The notes beneath the pieces are model-generated. The model saw nothing but the letters and a program-made list of their open reading frames with translations. It was not told the DNA's origin and made no database searches. A DNA stretch of 64,000 nucleotides from Tanytarsus gracilentus (lineage: Eukaryota > Arthropoda > Insecta > Diptera > Chironomidae), in NCBI GenBank assembly GCA_038502055.1, contig JAXRKN010000025.1, forward strand, positions 372,001-436,000, read 5' to 3'. Made by a program: the position numbers and the translations under genes. Positions 45,891-57,898 of this stretch are shown here, in pieces (position 1 is the first letter of the stretch; every line of letters starts with the position of its first letter).

Positions 45891-46829
45891 GTATGTTTGA
45901 ATTAAACTTTTTTATTTCGCTTGATTGTGAGTTACAATGAACTTTATTATTAATCCATGGATATATGCAATTTTTCATTATAAAATAAAATAAACTAAAT
46001 TTTTTCGCATTGGAATTTAGTAGAATGAAGTATTTAGTGAAGTTGTAGCTGCATTTATTTATGCTTACCTTAAAACGATTCGAGTTATTAAAAAGCTGTT
46101 AATTAAAAATGAAACAATTTTTTAAAAAGGAAATAACATAAAATATATTTTGACAAGATCATGATTCTATCCCCTCTTTTAAAACTTCTTCTTCTCTGGA
46201 AATAAACAATCGTTAAAATTTTCACATGAAGCTTTTCGACTTTTAAAACCTGCAACCAATAGTATAACACAGCTTATGAAAGCAAGGATAACAAGGTTGT
46301 CACACATATTTTAATTTTCCCATATTTCCGTCTTTTTCTGCGTTCGAGAAAAAATATAATTTTTTTTTCATAACCCGCATTTTACATACATCGTCGGGCT
46401 GTAGCACATATTGCTGTCAACAAAAAAAAAGAGTTTTCTTCTTTTTCCGCCCAAATTCTCGTGGAGATAAAAATTTGTAACTCAAAATCGCGTAGGGCTG
46501 TGGTGACATTCAGTTAAAGTTAATTTATTATAAACAGGTTTGTTTTACCTATTTATTCACAAAATTTGATAATTTTACATGAAATAAGTATAATAAGAAT
46601 AAATATTCACAAGCAAAAGTGAAGACACGTGCGAACTTTCAATTTTTCAGCTTTCTGTTGAATATCTTATGATTTTATGAAGAAAAATCCTTGGGGTTAC
46701 AAATTTTCAGAAAACGATTAATGAGCTCTAATTAAATTTTTTGCTGCTCAGTTACCTGTAAGCAATATGAAGAGGGTGGAAAAAAGTTGAATACAGAGAA
46801 AATTATGCATAGGATGGAATTTTTCGATT

Positions 46830-47012
46830 CTATTATTGTATTGCGGTGGTGGGCAGACTGGAGCTGACATTAGTAAATCAGACAGTCAAGCACTGATGAT
46901 ATACAGATCATATTGTACTATACCCTTTTGCAATGATCATCTTATTCAGACGTCTTTACTTGCTCTTATGATAGACTCGTATACGCATTATGAGCAATAT
47001 CCATTTTAATCA
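46830..47012 (+). repeat. duplicated segment of unknown nature, copy A
   Basis: GGTGGGCAGACTGGAGCTGA to ATGAGCAATATCCATTTTAA is about 80 percent similar to 51395-51590. The shared core CAGACGTCTTTACTTGCTCT, then TATGATAGACTCGTATACGC, is identical. In copy A the frame open in copy B ends at TAA. Confidence 0.6.
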
Positions 47013-48982
47013 GAGGAATCCTCAATGTATTAAAAGTAAAGAAGACTAAATCCCGAAAATAAGCGTTCTGAAAATAATTTCAACATTATTGTTCCATAAA
47101 TTCTCATCTCCGGATTACACTATCCATTATGAGATCGATGTGAGTATTTTTCACATCGTACGAATACACACGCATTTGTTAAAATTTCACGCCTCTTTCA
47201 TTTTCCCAAATCAAATTATAAACCATTCACGTAAAGGGTGAAATTGGGGGCTATAGGTGCTCATGTACGGATACGAAAGCGCACTAAATAAATGCGTGGA
47301 AAAATGTGAGAAAAAGTTAACTTTAAAATATGCTTCTTTTGTACAGAGATGAAATTAAAAGCGGAAAATTGAAAAAACTGTTAAAAATAGGTTTAATATG
47401 AAAACCTGATATTTGATGATAATTCAATATAAAATAAAAGTATGCTAAACTTTAGTTAATTTGATCCCAAAAAAACCCTCAGTAATAAATACTTCCAAAT
47501 TTTTAAGGTAAATTTTGCAAAGAATGATACTGTCTAGCTTTTTCTTTTATATACATAAGGATGCTGCTGACATCGAGTGTATTTATTTATACATTTTTTC
47601 CAAACAAATCGATTTGAAAAGAAAATATACGAAACAGAAAAGTTTAAATGCATGGGAAATGAAGGGTGAGAATACTTTTGCTCCTATGTCATATGCAAGA
47701 CACTCCAAATACACACATTCATACGGATTGTTATTCGCATATAAGAACAAGAAGAAAAGCATTTCTAACGAAAGCGTGCAGATTTCGAGTGGGTTGAAGA
47801 AGTTAGCGAATGATCATAAATTATTCATATCACAAATTCAATAACTGATTTGATAAGCCAAAAGTAACAGCCAGCAGAAGTGAATAATAGAAACCATGAG
47901 CAAATAAAATACACTCTTTGGCTGCTACTTGGCTTCAAATGGCATGATAGAAGAAAAATTATGACCCAGAAGAGAGAAATTGAGAATATCTCGGTGGGAT
48001 TTCGAGGGAGAGACAAATTGATTGGAGTTTGGTAATTATAACTTAAACTTGTAAGTTAAAATTACATGAATTTGGATCTAAAATTTTAAAACAATACAAA
48101 TTTAATATTTGAACTTTATACAGTTGTTTATTACCTTCCCTTTTTACCATTAATCTTTCGTAGCTTCAAGCAAATTTTCTTGCTTGCACACTGACGCGAA
48201 TAATGATTCTTTTTGATTCGACGCAGTATATAAACATATATATACAATATATGTACTTAGAAATTCCTCCGCAGAATTCCACTCAAAAAATATTCAAATC
48301 ACGAACACGTCGTTGAAATATTTATCAAAAAATTATGAAATTGTTTTTGAAACGAGCGAGAAGAATTTTTTTTATTCATACTGATAGCGAAAAAAATATG
48401 TGTCATCGATTTTTCTCGTATTGAGAGCTGTCAGCAAATAAATTTTGTACAGACATTGAAATGGACGGTGAAAAAGAATAAATTTTTTTGCGGACGGAAG
48501 AAAAGTTTAACGATGGAAAAGCTAGCGGTGCGGTGGCTTTTAGGGACTTGTTGAAAGATTTAAGCACAAAAAAAATCTATTTGAAGTTTTCCATCCTTGA
48601 TCACCCTCAAATTTACAAGCGACGATATCACGATTAATTGACTCCTTAAGTTGCACAATTTCCTCAATCTCGTGAGAGTACCTCATGTTTTTTCATGTAT
48701 CATCCGCAACCATTTTTATTCCTGTTTTCCGCACTCTCGCTCTCACTGCTTTTCGCCAACGGGTTAAAATTGGGGCTTTTCTTCTTATTTTATCCTTTTT
48801 CGTTATCACACAAAGCTAACGAGCTCGTATTCAGAAACGGCGAGAAGCGAATAAAATTATCCGGAATCCTTTAAAATATTTTTGCTAGAAAAAACTAAGC
48901 TTTTCATCTGTGTGAAAAATTGAAATTGTTTTTCACTCTTCAAAGTTCAAAAATTTCATTGATTTTTCAAAGTGGGAAAAAA

Positions 48983-49118
48983 TCAGAGATGGGCAATTTC
49001 ATTGTAATCGAATAAAAATTAAATTAAATTACAAAAAATTACATTTTAATATAAAATTTATGTTATTTCCTAAAATTAAGTTACATTAATTAATTTTTTT
49101 GTAATTGATCATCTCTGA
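48983..49118. mobile_element. MITE-like unit with short inverted ends
   Basis: TCAGAGATGGGCAATTTCAT at the left and the complement of TCAGAGATGATCAATTACAA at the right enclose 136 bp of AT-rich DNA. No clear target duplication. Confidence 0.45.
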
Positions 49119-50316
49119 AATAAATAAATGTTTTTGTATTTATAATTATTTTTTCTTAACTTATTTTTAAAAAATCTCTCAAAAGCACTGTAATTATTTT
49201 TGTAGACATGTCAAAATTAGAAGCCAGAGTTGAAAAGATCAATTTTGTTTCTCTTAGTGAATTTTCATCTCGCGCTTATAATATCACTAAAATTTTTTTG
49301 GAATGGGAAATTATTCAATTTGAGTATTTGAGCATTTGAGGTGATGAACCTTTTGCGTGTAAAAGTTAAATGTTTTTCATCTAAGTAGATGCCTCGGATT
49401 TTTTATGTTGCACATTTCTTCAAGTTCAATCTCTGAAAGAATCTCTTAAAAGAATAAAATGAGGTTGAAAAGTTTTTAAGCTATAGAATTCTATTTTAAA
49501 TATTCTGAAATTTTTTTTATACAACTATTGTTCAGCTCATTATAACCACTTAACTCACTTAAAATTAAGGATGAGCTTTGTTTCCTCTTTTCTGTTTTGA
49601 GTACCTCTAAAGTCATAAAAAGTCTTGGAGAACATCACAAAAAAATATATACGAACGGAGAAAAGTTGACTAATTGATATGATTAAGCACTGCTATATGA
49701 TGAACTTTATAGTTCTGAAAAGATTAAACAGATATAAATAATTTTTTTTAATTAAAAAAGATTGAACGAGTACGAAATTTATCTAAAAAGTTGATGAAGC
49801 AGAGGAGCATACATTTTGTGTTGAAATGTGCTTAAAAATATTTTAAAAAAATTAAAATTTATTTGAAATTATTTTCTTGAAAATTTACAGAATCAATAAA
49901 GCTCTTTATTTGAACTAAATTTCATCGAATCTACTTTATATTAATTTCATCATGAGTTCATGACATTTTAAATTAATTTAGTCAAAATGTCCTCGAAATA
50001 TATTTAAGTTTTCTCCTTCTCAAATTTATAATTCTTGCCTATCTAATTTTTTTATTAGTAAACAATAATAAACATTATAAACAATAAGTTTTCTCTCCTT
50101 GCCTTGATTTATTTTTTATTGTTATTTAAATTGATAACATTTCACCTATTCTTCGATAAACAACCGACATTCAATTTATATATATATACATGAAATTCCT
50201 TTCGAGAGACGCCAACTTGACCATGTATGCAGACGAAGAATTGAAATAAGTAGTAGTCATAAATATGTGTTTGTTAATTTTTTGGTACCATCGAAATTTA
50301 TATATTGTACAAAATA

Positions 50317-50389
50317 ATGTTGAACATTTTATATTAAAAAATTCAATGTTGAACATTTTATATTAAAAAATTCAATGTTGAACATGAAG
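50317..50389. repeat. 29-bp tandem repeat, about 2.5 copies
   Basis: The unit ATGTTGAACATTTTATATTA plus AAAAATTCA starts at 50317, 50346 and 50375. Confidence 0.85.
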
Positions 50390-50745
50390 TATGAAATTTT
50401 CAAAAAATCCTCAATAATTTTAAAGCATCCTCATTAGTCAGTATATGTAATTTTTGATATAAAAAATTGTAGTACAAATATTTTCCCCAACACTCAAGTC
50501 CATGAGATTTTTGAAATATTTTCAGAGTTATGTGATTTTGAACATTTCATGAAGTGAACTCAACATAAAATAGGTATTGGATTTTAAATAGTTTTTTCAT
50601 ATAATATAGGAATATTACGATCTCGAATTATTCCTAAAAAGCTTACTTGAATTTATGAGTGTCTAGGAACTTTGTTTTCAAAGCAGAAATTTTCATCAAT
50701 ATTTAGAATTACTTTCACACACAATAACTTGCATAATAGTAATTC

Positions 50746-50886
50746 CCTGCGTGGGACATGACCAAATGTTCCGTTAAGTATAAATAAAATTTAATTCGGT
50801 TAACGTATTTTCAATAGACAATTGTATACAAAAAGTATACTTTTATTTAAATTTACGGCTTCAACGGTTTTCATGTCCCATGCAGG
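50746..50886. mobile_element. hAT-like MITE, copy 2
   Basis: 141 bp, same termini as copy 1 (CCTGCGTGGGACATGA at the left, complement of CCTGCATGGGACATGA at the right). Flanked by a perfect 8-bp duplication AGTAATTC (50738-50745 and 50887-50894). It lacks about 20 bp present in copy 1 but shares its right half almost exactly. Confidence 0.87.
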
Positions 50887-51394
50887 AGTAATTCATAGAC
50901 TGAATATAATTCATATCACAAACATTGAAAATCATTTTATGCTCACATCATATTTTTTTGAATGTATAAAAGCTCTGACATCAGCATTAAGCTTGCACAA
51001 AACTATTTTTGACTTTCATCATCAACATGTTGGATAAAATTATAATCATGATGATTATTCAGAACAAAAATGCATTTAAATTTTTTTATGCTTTTTTCTT
51101 CTGAAAGAGAGATGGAGAGAAAATTGAATTGAATATGAGTGTAAACAAAAAGTAGAAGAAAACTTCTCCGCTCGTGTTTGCATGCAGCATGCAAAAATCT
51201 ATGAGCAAACTACACACAATGCTTAATTATTGTATTATTTTAATTTAAACTCCTCATGTTTTATCTCACTTTAGAGTATAAATATCCATATTCTGTTTGT
51301 TTATATTTGTTTGCATTGTTTTTTTGTCGAATATTTAGAAAATGTATCAAATAAACTCCGGGAAAATTCCATAAAATTTGAAGTGAAATGTGAG

Positions 51395-51692
51395 ATAGTA
51401 TTGTTTTGTTTTGCGGAGGTGGGCAGACTGGATCTGACATTTTAGTAAATCAGACAGTCAAGGCACTGCGAACTTGCGCTCTATTGTACCGTACCCTTTT
51501 TGCAATTACCATCTTATTCAGACGTCTTTACTTGCTCTTATGATAGACTCGTATACGCAAGGTGCAACTTATGAGCGATATCCATTTTACTCAGAAAAAT
51601 CGGTCATACTCGCATACGGCCCAACACTCTTAAGATCTGCAACATTGTCGAAACACGAAATAAGTGTAACGGCAATGGGCTCATCCGAAATT
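51395..51692 (+). other. duplicated segment copy B, with an open coding-like frame
   Basis: Homologous to 46830-47012 over its first ~190 bp. Beyond that the frame continues (SLLALMIDSYTQGATYERYP, then SVILAYGPTLLRSATLSKHE and ISVTAMGSSEIQ) and ends at a good donor, CAA|GTGAGT at 51693. A TTATTCAG acceptor lies at the start of the shared core. It could be a real exon of an unidentified gene, with copy A a broken duplicate, or part of an unknown repeat. Confidence 0.35.
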
Positions 51693-51727
51693 CAAGTGAG
51701 TAAGCCGTTCTATTTCAATGTGTGGCT

Positions 51728-53549
51728 AAACTTGCGTTTCCTGGGCCGTCTTTTTTTCGTACTTTTTTTGATGGATTCTTGTAGATTAGGGCTCCCTGAG
51801 TCCGAATCTGCAAAAAAAAATTGGCGCTGACCCTCCTGGACCCCCCTACGACCCTCCAAAGTTTCCATTTTTTTTCTTTGTTTATACACCAAAAAAGCCT
51901 ACAATCTTAAGGGAAAGGTGGGAATTTGGGGTTCTCGGGTGGGGAGGGTTACACGAGAGGTACTTAGGGTAGGTAACCACAAGGGGTACGCAACTTACAA
52001 TGGGTACAAAACTTTAATTTTGACCATTTTCCATCTTAACTTGTGGGTTAACCGATTATTACAAAACACTCATATTAAAATGTGAGTTAACCGATTTTTA
52101 CAAAACACAAAGTTGATAAACACGTGGGTTAACCGATTTATGTAAAACACAAACTTATATTATAGGTTAACCGATTTTTACAAAACACAAAAAATACTCT
52201 TCTTTTTTTTTTTTTAAAAAAATTTAACAAAATTTTTCCTTTTACTAAAAAAATTTCCCCAAACCAATCGTTTTTTACAAAATAATTTCCTCAAAAATTT
52301 TCCTTCTACAAAAATATTATAAAACAGTTTTCTTTTTACAAAATAATTTCCTCAAAAATTTTCCTTAAACAATTTTCCTTTTATATAATAATTTTCCAAA
52401 AAAATTTCTTTCTGTAAAAATAACCTCAAACATATTTCCTTGAAAAAATCTTCTTTTTTTCATTTTAAAATCACCCAATAAAAAATTATCATAAAATTTA
52501 CAAAAAAAAAATTCAGCACATTCATTTACAATAATTCTGATAATTTTTTGAGTTTTCAAAGTTTTGCAATAGAAACATAAAAAAATGGTTGATTATTTTA
52601 AATTAAGTTAAATTATAAAAATTTAGATCTGGAATGGCTCAAAAGTAATTTCTCACATATGTACAGGTTTTCAAAAAACAATACGTTATATGATTCAAAA
52701 AGTAAACTTTTTCCATGAAAAATAATAAAATATTCTGGATTTTTACTAAAGGGCGTAGCCCCTTATACTTCAAGTTTACTAAAGGGCGAAGCCCCTTTAA
52801 CCTCAAAATATCCAAAGGGCAAAGCCCCTTGAACCAAAAAATATCCAAAGGGCAAAGCCCCTTGAACCAAAAAATATCCAAAGGGCAAAGCCCTGAACCA
52901 AAAAATATAAAGGGCAAAGCCCCTGAACCAAAAAATATCAAAGGGCAAGCCCTGAACCAAAAAATACAAAGGGTAAAGCCCTTGAACCAAAAATATAAAA
53001 GGCAAGCCGAAAAAAATATAAAGGGCAAAGCCCGAACAAAAAAAAAAGGGCAAAGTCAACAAAAAAATCAAAGGGTAAAGCCCTGAACCAAAAATATCAA
53101 AAGGGCAAGCCCACTTGAACTTAAAATGGACAAAAAAAATATTTTTCAAAGTTCAATTAAAACAAAAAATATCGCTTAACACACATAAATTTTTGTGTTT
53201 GTGTAAATCGGTTAACCCAATAAATTTATTTGTGTTCGTAAAATCGGTTAACCAATATTAAGGTGTAGTTAAAAAAGTTTTTGTTTTTACCTTGTTGCGC
53301 ACCCCTTGAATTAAAGTGTGTTAAGTAACCCTCCCCACCCGAGAACCCCAAATTCCCACCTTTCCCTTAAGATTGTAGGCTTTTTTGGTGTATAAACAAA
53401 GAGAAAAAATCGAAACTTTGGAGGGTCGTAGGGGGGTCCAGGAGGGTCAGCGCCAATTTTTTTTTGCAGATTCGGACTCAGGGAGCCCTAATCTACAAGA
53501 ATCCATCAAAAAAAGTATGAAAAAAAGACGGCCCAGGAAACGCAAGTTT
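51728..53549. mobile_element. 1.8-kb element with 225-bp terminal inverted repeats
   Basis: TIRs at 51728-51952 and 53325-53549 are almost identical reverse complements (ends AAACTTGCGTTTCCTGGGCC). Subterminal GGTTAACCGATTTTTACAAA repeats occur about four times on the left (52040-52190) and twice inverted on the right (53190-53260). The centre is a GGGCAAAGCCC minisatellite. No transposase frame, so it is non-autonomous. I found no convincing target duplication. Confidence 0.85.
52748..53115. repeat. 33-bp minisatellite with a palindromic GGGCAAAGCCC core
   Basis: About a dozen units of AAAGGGCAAAGCCCCTTGAA plus CCAAAAAATATCC. The first units are 33 bp and near-identical; later ones shrink and decay. 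Because 33 is divisible by three, repetitive frames stay open on both strands (KGQSPLNQKIS on plus, GLCPLDIFWFK on minus); these are not genes. Confidence 0.9.
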
Positions 53550-56500
53550 TTCCAATAAAGTGATTTCTCAGCTTATGTGAGAGAGTAATACTGAAACCTG
53601 ATATACGGTAATCAGAATTCAAAGAGGAGTTTGAGTTAATATTGTTAGTGATTCATTGGCATTATTTTTAATTTTAAATTTAAAAATTGAAACTCTATCA
53701 CGAACCTTTAGGACATCATTGAAATTTATGTTTATTGTTGCTCTTAATTCAGTCTCGCAACGTTCGAGTCTGTCATGCGGAATTTAATATCACTTCAAGT
53801 CACTGTCAGGAAATAAGAGATTCGCGGTACAAAAATGTGTAATAAAAGAAGTCTTGGACGATTTATGTAATTATGTGAACTAAATAATGCCATTCTCGTC
53901 GATGATGCGACAAAGAGAAAAGAGATTTACTTAAACGATGCGAGAAATAAATTTTCATTCTCATTCCAGCTCCCATCTAATTGTACTGTGCAGTGCTATT
54001 CTCTTTCACAAAGAAAAAATTATTTTTTTATTACGTTGCGGCAGAAATCACTCGAAAATTTTCTTGGCTTGCTTTCTGGAAATGAGAGAAAATTGTTTCA
54101 TAATTTCAAGACCTCGTCAAGACCATTATCTCATTAGGTTTCTTCTTCTTCTTTATATTTCTTTAAACTTCCCAGAGAGCATTATTAAAAAACTCGGCGA
54201 CAGTGCTACTACATAGTAAAGTTTATAATTTTAGAAAATAGGAGGCGAATTGGGCGCTGTTTTGACTGTGTAGAGACAAATGTTCAATGTTCGCATATAC
54301 AATACATTGCTTTAGTTTTGGGCAAAAAGCATGAGTTGTGGTTTGAGTTTTATTAATTTTTTTCACATGATTTTATTTTGATACAAAGGATCAAAAAAAT
54401 TTTTAATAGGTATTTAATAAAAACTTTTTATTTCTATTCACTTTTTTCTTCTGATGGCGATATTAACTTTAATTTTCTTCGTTTCTTCAGCTGTTATTGT
54501 ATATCAAAATTCGTTCATATTCTTCTTGATCAAACACAGAAATGGAAGGATACAGAGGAGTCTTGAAGAAAATTCAATAAGATTCACATATGAATTCAAC
54601 TCACGATATCGCTTCCAATAAGTCAATTTCATGTCCTCTAATTGAATCACGTTACGTGACGATGAAAAATTTCATGATTTAAAGTTTTCCCCAAATTGCT
54701 CCATGATTGTTATTTTAAATCTTTCTCACTTGAACTCACTTAAGTTAAACTCCACATGTCAACCCCTAGGGAAAAAAAATCAAAGTCATAAAATGTTATT
54801 TCATTTTTCATGTCCACCATGACTCAAATTAAATAAAATTAAATCTTTCAAAAATATTTTGCTCTCAATTTGCCTATAAAAGATTTTTTCTTCACAAATT
54901 CTCCAAGGAATGACGGAGATTCAATGAAAGCAGTGTTATAGAAAGTAAGAGAAGTTAGCAATATAATTTAAAAAAAAATTTAAGAGAGAAAATTTTCAAA
55001 ATTCGGAAATTAATGTAAAATTTTAAGTCATTTTAAGAAAAAAATGTTTCAAAACCCACTCGTGGGTGTTGCCGCGTAACCCAACATATCAGATCAGTAT
55101 TTGACAATCAAGTGCATAAAAAAATCAGTTTAAGTCAATCCGGACCTTTTGGTTAATCCAAACAGTTATAGCTTTAAAAAAAAGTTTAGCAGACAAAATT
55201 TTGAAAATTTCACTTTACGACTTATATATTTGACTCTAGGTTTTAAGAACCTAAGTCCTAAGTACCTCGGACCTATTCCATCCTACTCGGCATCAAAGGA
55301 CGAGTCCAACGAGACACATGAAGCCATATTTATGAAAAATGGATAACGGTTAGTTAGGGCTGAGGACGGTTGTAGTGATGGAAACTTTTATACAATGCCA
55401 TCGAAACCAACTTTAATTTATTTTATTTTTCTAACTGCAACCATAAGGTTCAGTTAACTAACCCATAATTGTGATTAGTTGGAAACACTCTATGAGTGAT
55501 CACAAGACTGTTCATAATGAAAAAATTTACGTCATGGATTATGGCACCCTGATTGGTTTTTTCCGCTGGGCGTTCCATGATAACTAACATTAAAACTCTG
55601 ATGTAGGTTATTCGATCGCTAGTGCGTCTTTTTCAAGACGTGTATTGCAGCACCCGAAGTGGACGATTCCTGAAGGGACGTCCATTGTTGAGAGGGAAAA
55701 AGGGGTATTTTTACTCTATTCTTAAGAGCAATCTTAAGAGTTCTGCATGGTTTGCGTCTATCCTGATTAAGTTCTGTGTCGCCCATCAGCAATTAATCAA
55801 TCAATCAAATTTACTTTTTATATTAGGTAAATAAACTCAAATTTGACTAGTTGATAATTTCAATTGTTTCGATAAACTTCCCCCATTTCTTTACAATGTA
55901 TTGCAATGACAGCGGTAGTAAAACTGTTCAAAAGAAAAAAAAATTATTTCTCGTTTTTCTCTCTTTTTATTGCACTTGATGATGAAAAGAGAATCTCGCA
56001 AGTGTGAGGAGGAAAGGGTGGTTTGCGATAATTTTAGAAGACTTTTGCTGCCAAACAACACAAACATTTACAAAATCATTCCGAAATTCATCGTTGCTTG
56101 TGCAGTTAAACACGTACCAAGCAAGCACAGAGCTCGATGGTATACAACAAACAAAAAAAACATTAGATGAGAAAATAAAAATGAAAATGGGAAATTTGCC
56201 TTCTTTGGGAAAATGAGATGAGGAAATTGAGGAAATTCGGTCACTCAGCATTTCAATCTCGCCATTCACATTTTTCCTACGATGTCCATAGCGATAAGAT
56301 TGACACAATTTTAAAATTCGACAACAAAAAGAGCTTCCTGCTGATGTTGGAAATATAAAAAAGGGAATTATTCAATGTAAATTAATGGCAATTTACGTAA
56401 TCTTACAACACTTCGTTGAATCCCCGAGAGAAAACGCACAACAGTAGCGCAACACATTTAAAACATACTGTTGAGAGAGCCTCCTTCTTTTCTGATTTCT

Positions 56501-56931
56501 TGGGTTTCTTTTTTGAACTGTTTAAAATTAATATTGAAATTAATAATAAAAAGTGAAACTTTCAATATAGTTTGGGTAGATTTTTGTAGTTTTCAATCAT
56601 GTGTTAAGAATTTAAAATTCATTTTTCAAGTTGAGGTAAGTTTCGAGGAAGTATCGACTTAAATTTTAAAAGTAATTTTTCAGGCAGAAACATGACATTA
56701 AATTTTTCTCAGTACTATATAAATGATTGAAAAAATTTAGAACTTCATCATCATTTTCTTAAAAGTTGAAAACTGAAATATATTTTGTAATATGGATATG
56801 TTAACAGGAGTGATAAAATTAACAGGAGTGATTAAATTAACAGGAAGATAAAATAAAAGAAGACGGATATTTTGCGCAAAATTTGCAAATTTTCATTTGT
56901 TGCTTTACTCATACGATCGATAAATATTAGG
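53550..56931. other. non-coding stretch with repeat fragments
   Basis: No gene recognised. Includes a family A repeat (55043-55110) and, at 55283-55345, a segment with CACATGAAGCCATA and GAAAAATGGA related to the tandem repeat at 57268-57489. A coding-like but unassigned frame lies at 55622-55834. Confidence 0.4.
55043..55110 (+). repeat. dispersed repeat family A, copy 4
   Basis: ATGTTTCAAAACCCACTCGT then GGGTGTTGCCGCGTAACCC and CAGATCAGTATTTG. Confidence 0.6.
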
Positions 56932-57898
56932 CATCCTCGCGGGTAACCCGAGGACGGGAATCCCCGGGGATCCTCGTTGTCGTTCCCCGGGGAAAAAATT
57001 AGCAGAAAACCTAAGTGAAAGGCAAATTTTGAGGTTCAAAAATTTGAAAATATGGATTTTAAAAATTAAAATTTTATTTAAAAAATAATACAATATATCA
57101 TGAACATGCTAATAAAAGGCCACAAAAATATCAATTAATTAAAGTTTATAGGAAAAACTACAAATTTACTTAGATTAGTTTTTAAACGGTTAAACAAGAT
57201 GGGTCTGCAAACGGCGTTGCCATTTCCAATAGCTCCGCATAAATTAGTACCCTACTCCGTTGCAATGGGCATTAGTGGCACTCTTGGTTAATCATGATGG
57301 ACATTCCTAAAATCTCGTTATCGATTCCTGATGCAATAACGAGTTTAACGATATACATGAAGCCATAGTTCTGAAAAATGGACATTAGTGGCACTCCTGG
57401 CCGACCATGATGGACATTCATCAAAAATCGTCAATGTCAATAGATTTCTGATGCAATTACGAGTTCAACGATACCCATGAAGCCATAAAAGAGAAAATTT
57501 GTATGAAAAAGGACATTTTGCCTGGCGTCTTGGAGGTTACCTCAAAACAAAATACTTTTGACACTAGGCCAACCCGTCTTTGCCACAAACCCGATATCCG
57601 CCGCCGTTTTGGATGCCGCCCATAAGATCGTGGAAAGTAGAAAGTGGAAAGTGATGATTAATCTCTACTCCGTGGGACCGTTTTATCTGTTTTCGCCAGT
57701 TTGTAGGGTTTGGCTAGGCCTATCATTTGAGTATATGTTTTGGTATTGCACAAGGTAATGTCTTGGCACTAGGGGTCGAAAACAGGTTTTGGAAAAATCC
57801 AAAATTAATATATAGCGGAGCTATAAAAACGGTCAAAGCGGTCTTTAGTTTCTCCTCGGGTTCCCCGAAATCGTCGTCTCCGGGGAATCGAGGATGCT
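56932..57898. mobile_element. ~0.97-kb inverted-repeat element, GC-richer ends
   Basis: Left end GGCATCCTCGCGGGTAACCC with GAGGACGGGAATCCCCGGGG, right end the complement (CTCCTCGGGTTCCCCGAAAT to GGGGAATCGAGGATGC). Ends are GC-rich against an AT-rich background. It contains a tandem duplication (57268-57489) and no transposase. Boundaries are approximate. Confidence 0.55.
57268..57489. repeat. ~111-bp tandem duplication
   Basis: Two diverged units, 57268-57379 and 57380-57489, each running from GGACATTAGTGGCACTC through CATGATGGACATTC to CATGAAGCCATA. Confidence 0.75.

Larger units (their letters stand above)
45891..50316. other. AT-rich DNA, possibly intronic
   Basis: Contains one copy of an unexplained duplicated segment (46830-47012) and a MITE-like unit (48983-49118). 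The 109-codon frame at 47515-47844 has no recognisable motif. Confidence 0.4.

Noticed and set aside
52639..53149. Repetitive proteins of ~125 aa on both strands
   Set aside because: They arise from the 33-bp minisatellite inside a transposon, whose period is a multiple of three.
55625..55640. CGTCTTTTTCAAGACG, resembling a histone stem-loop
   Set aside because: It has the TTTC loop but not the required GG/CC stem base, and no histone frame lies nearby.
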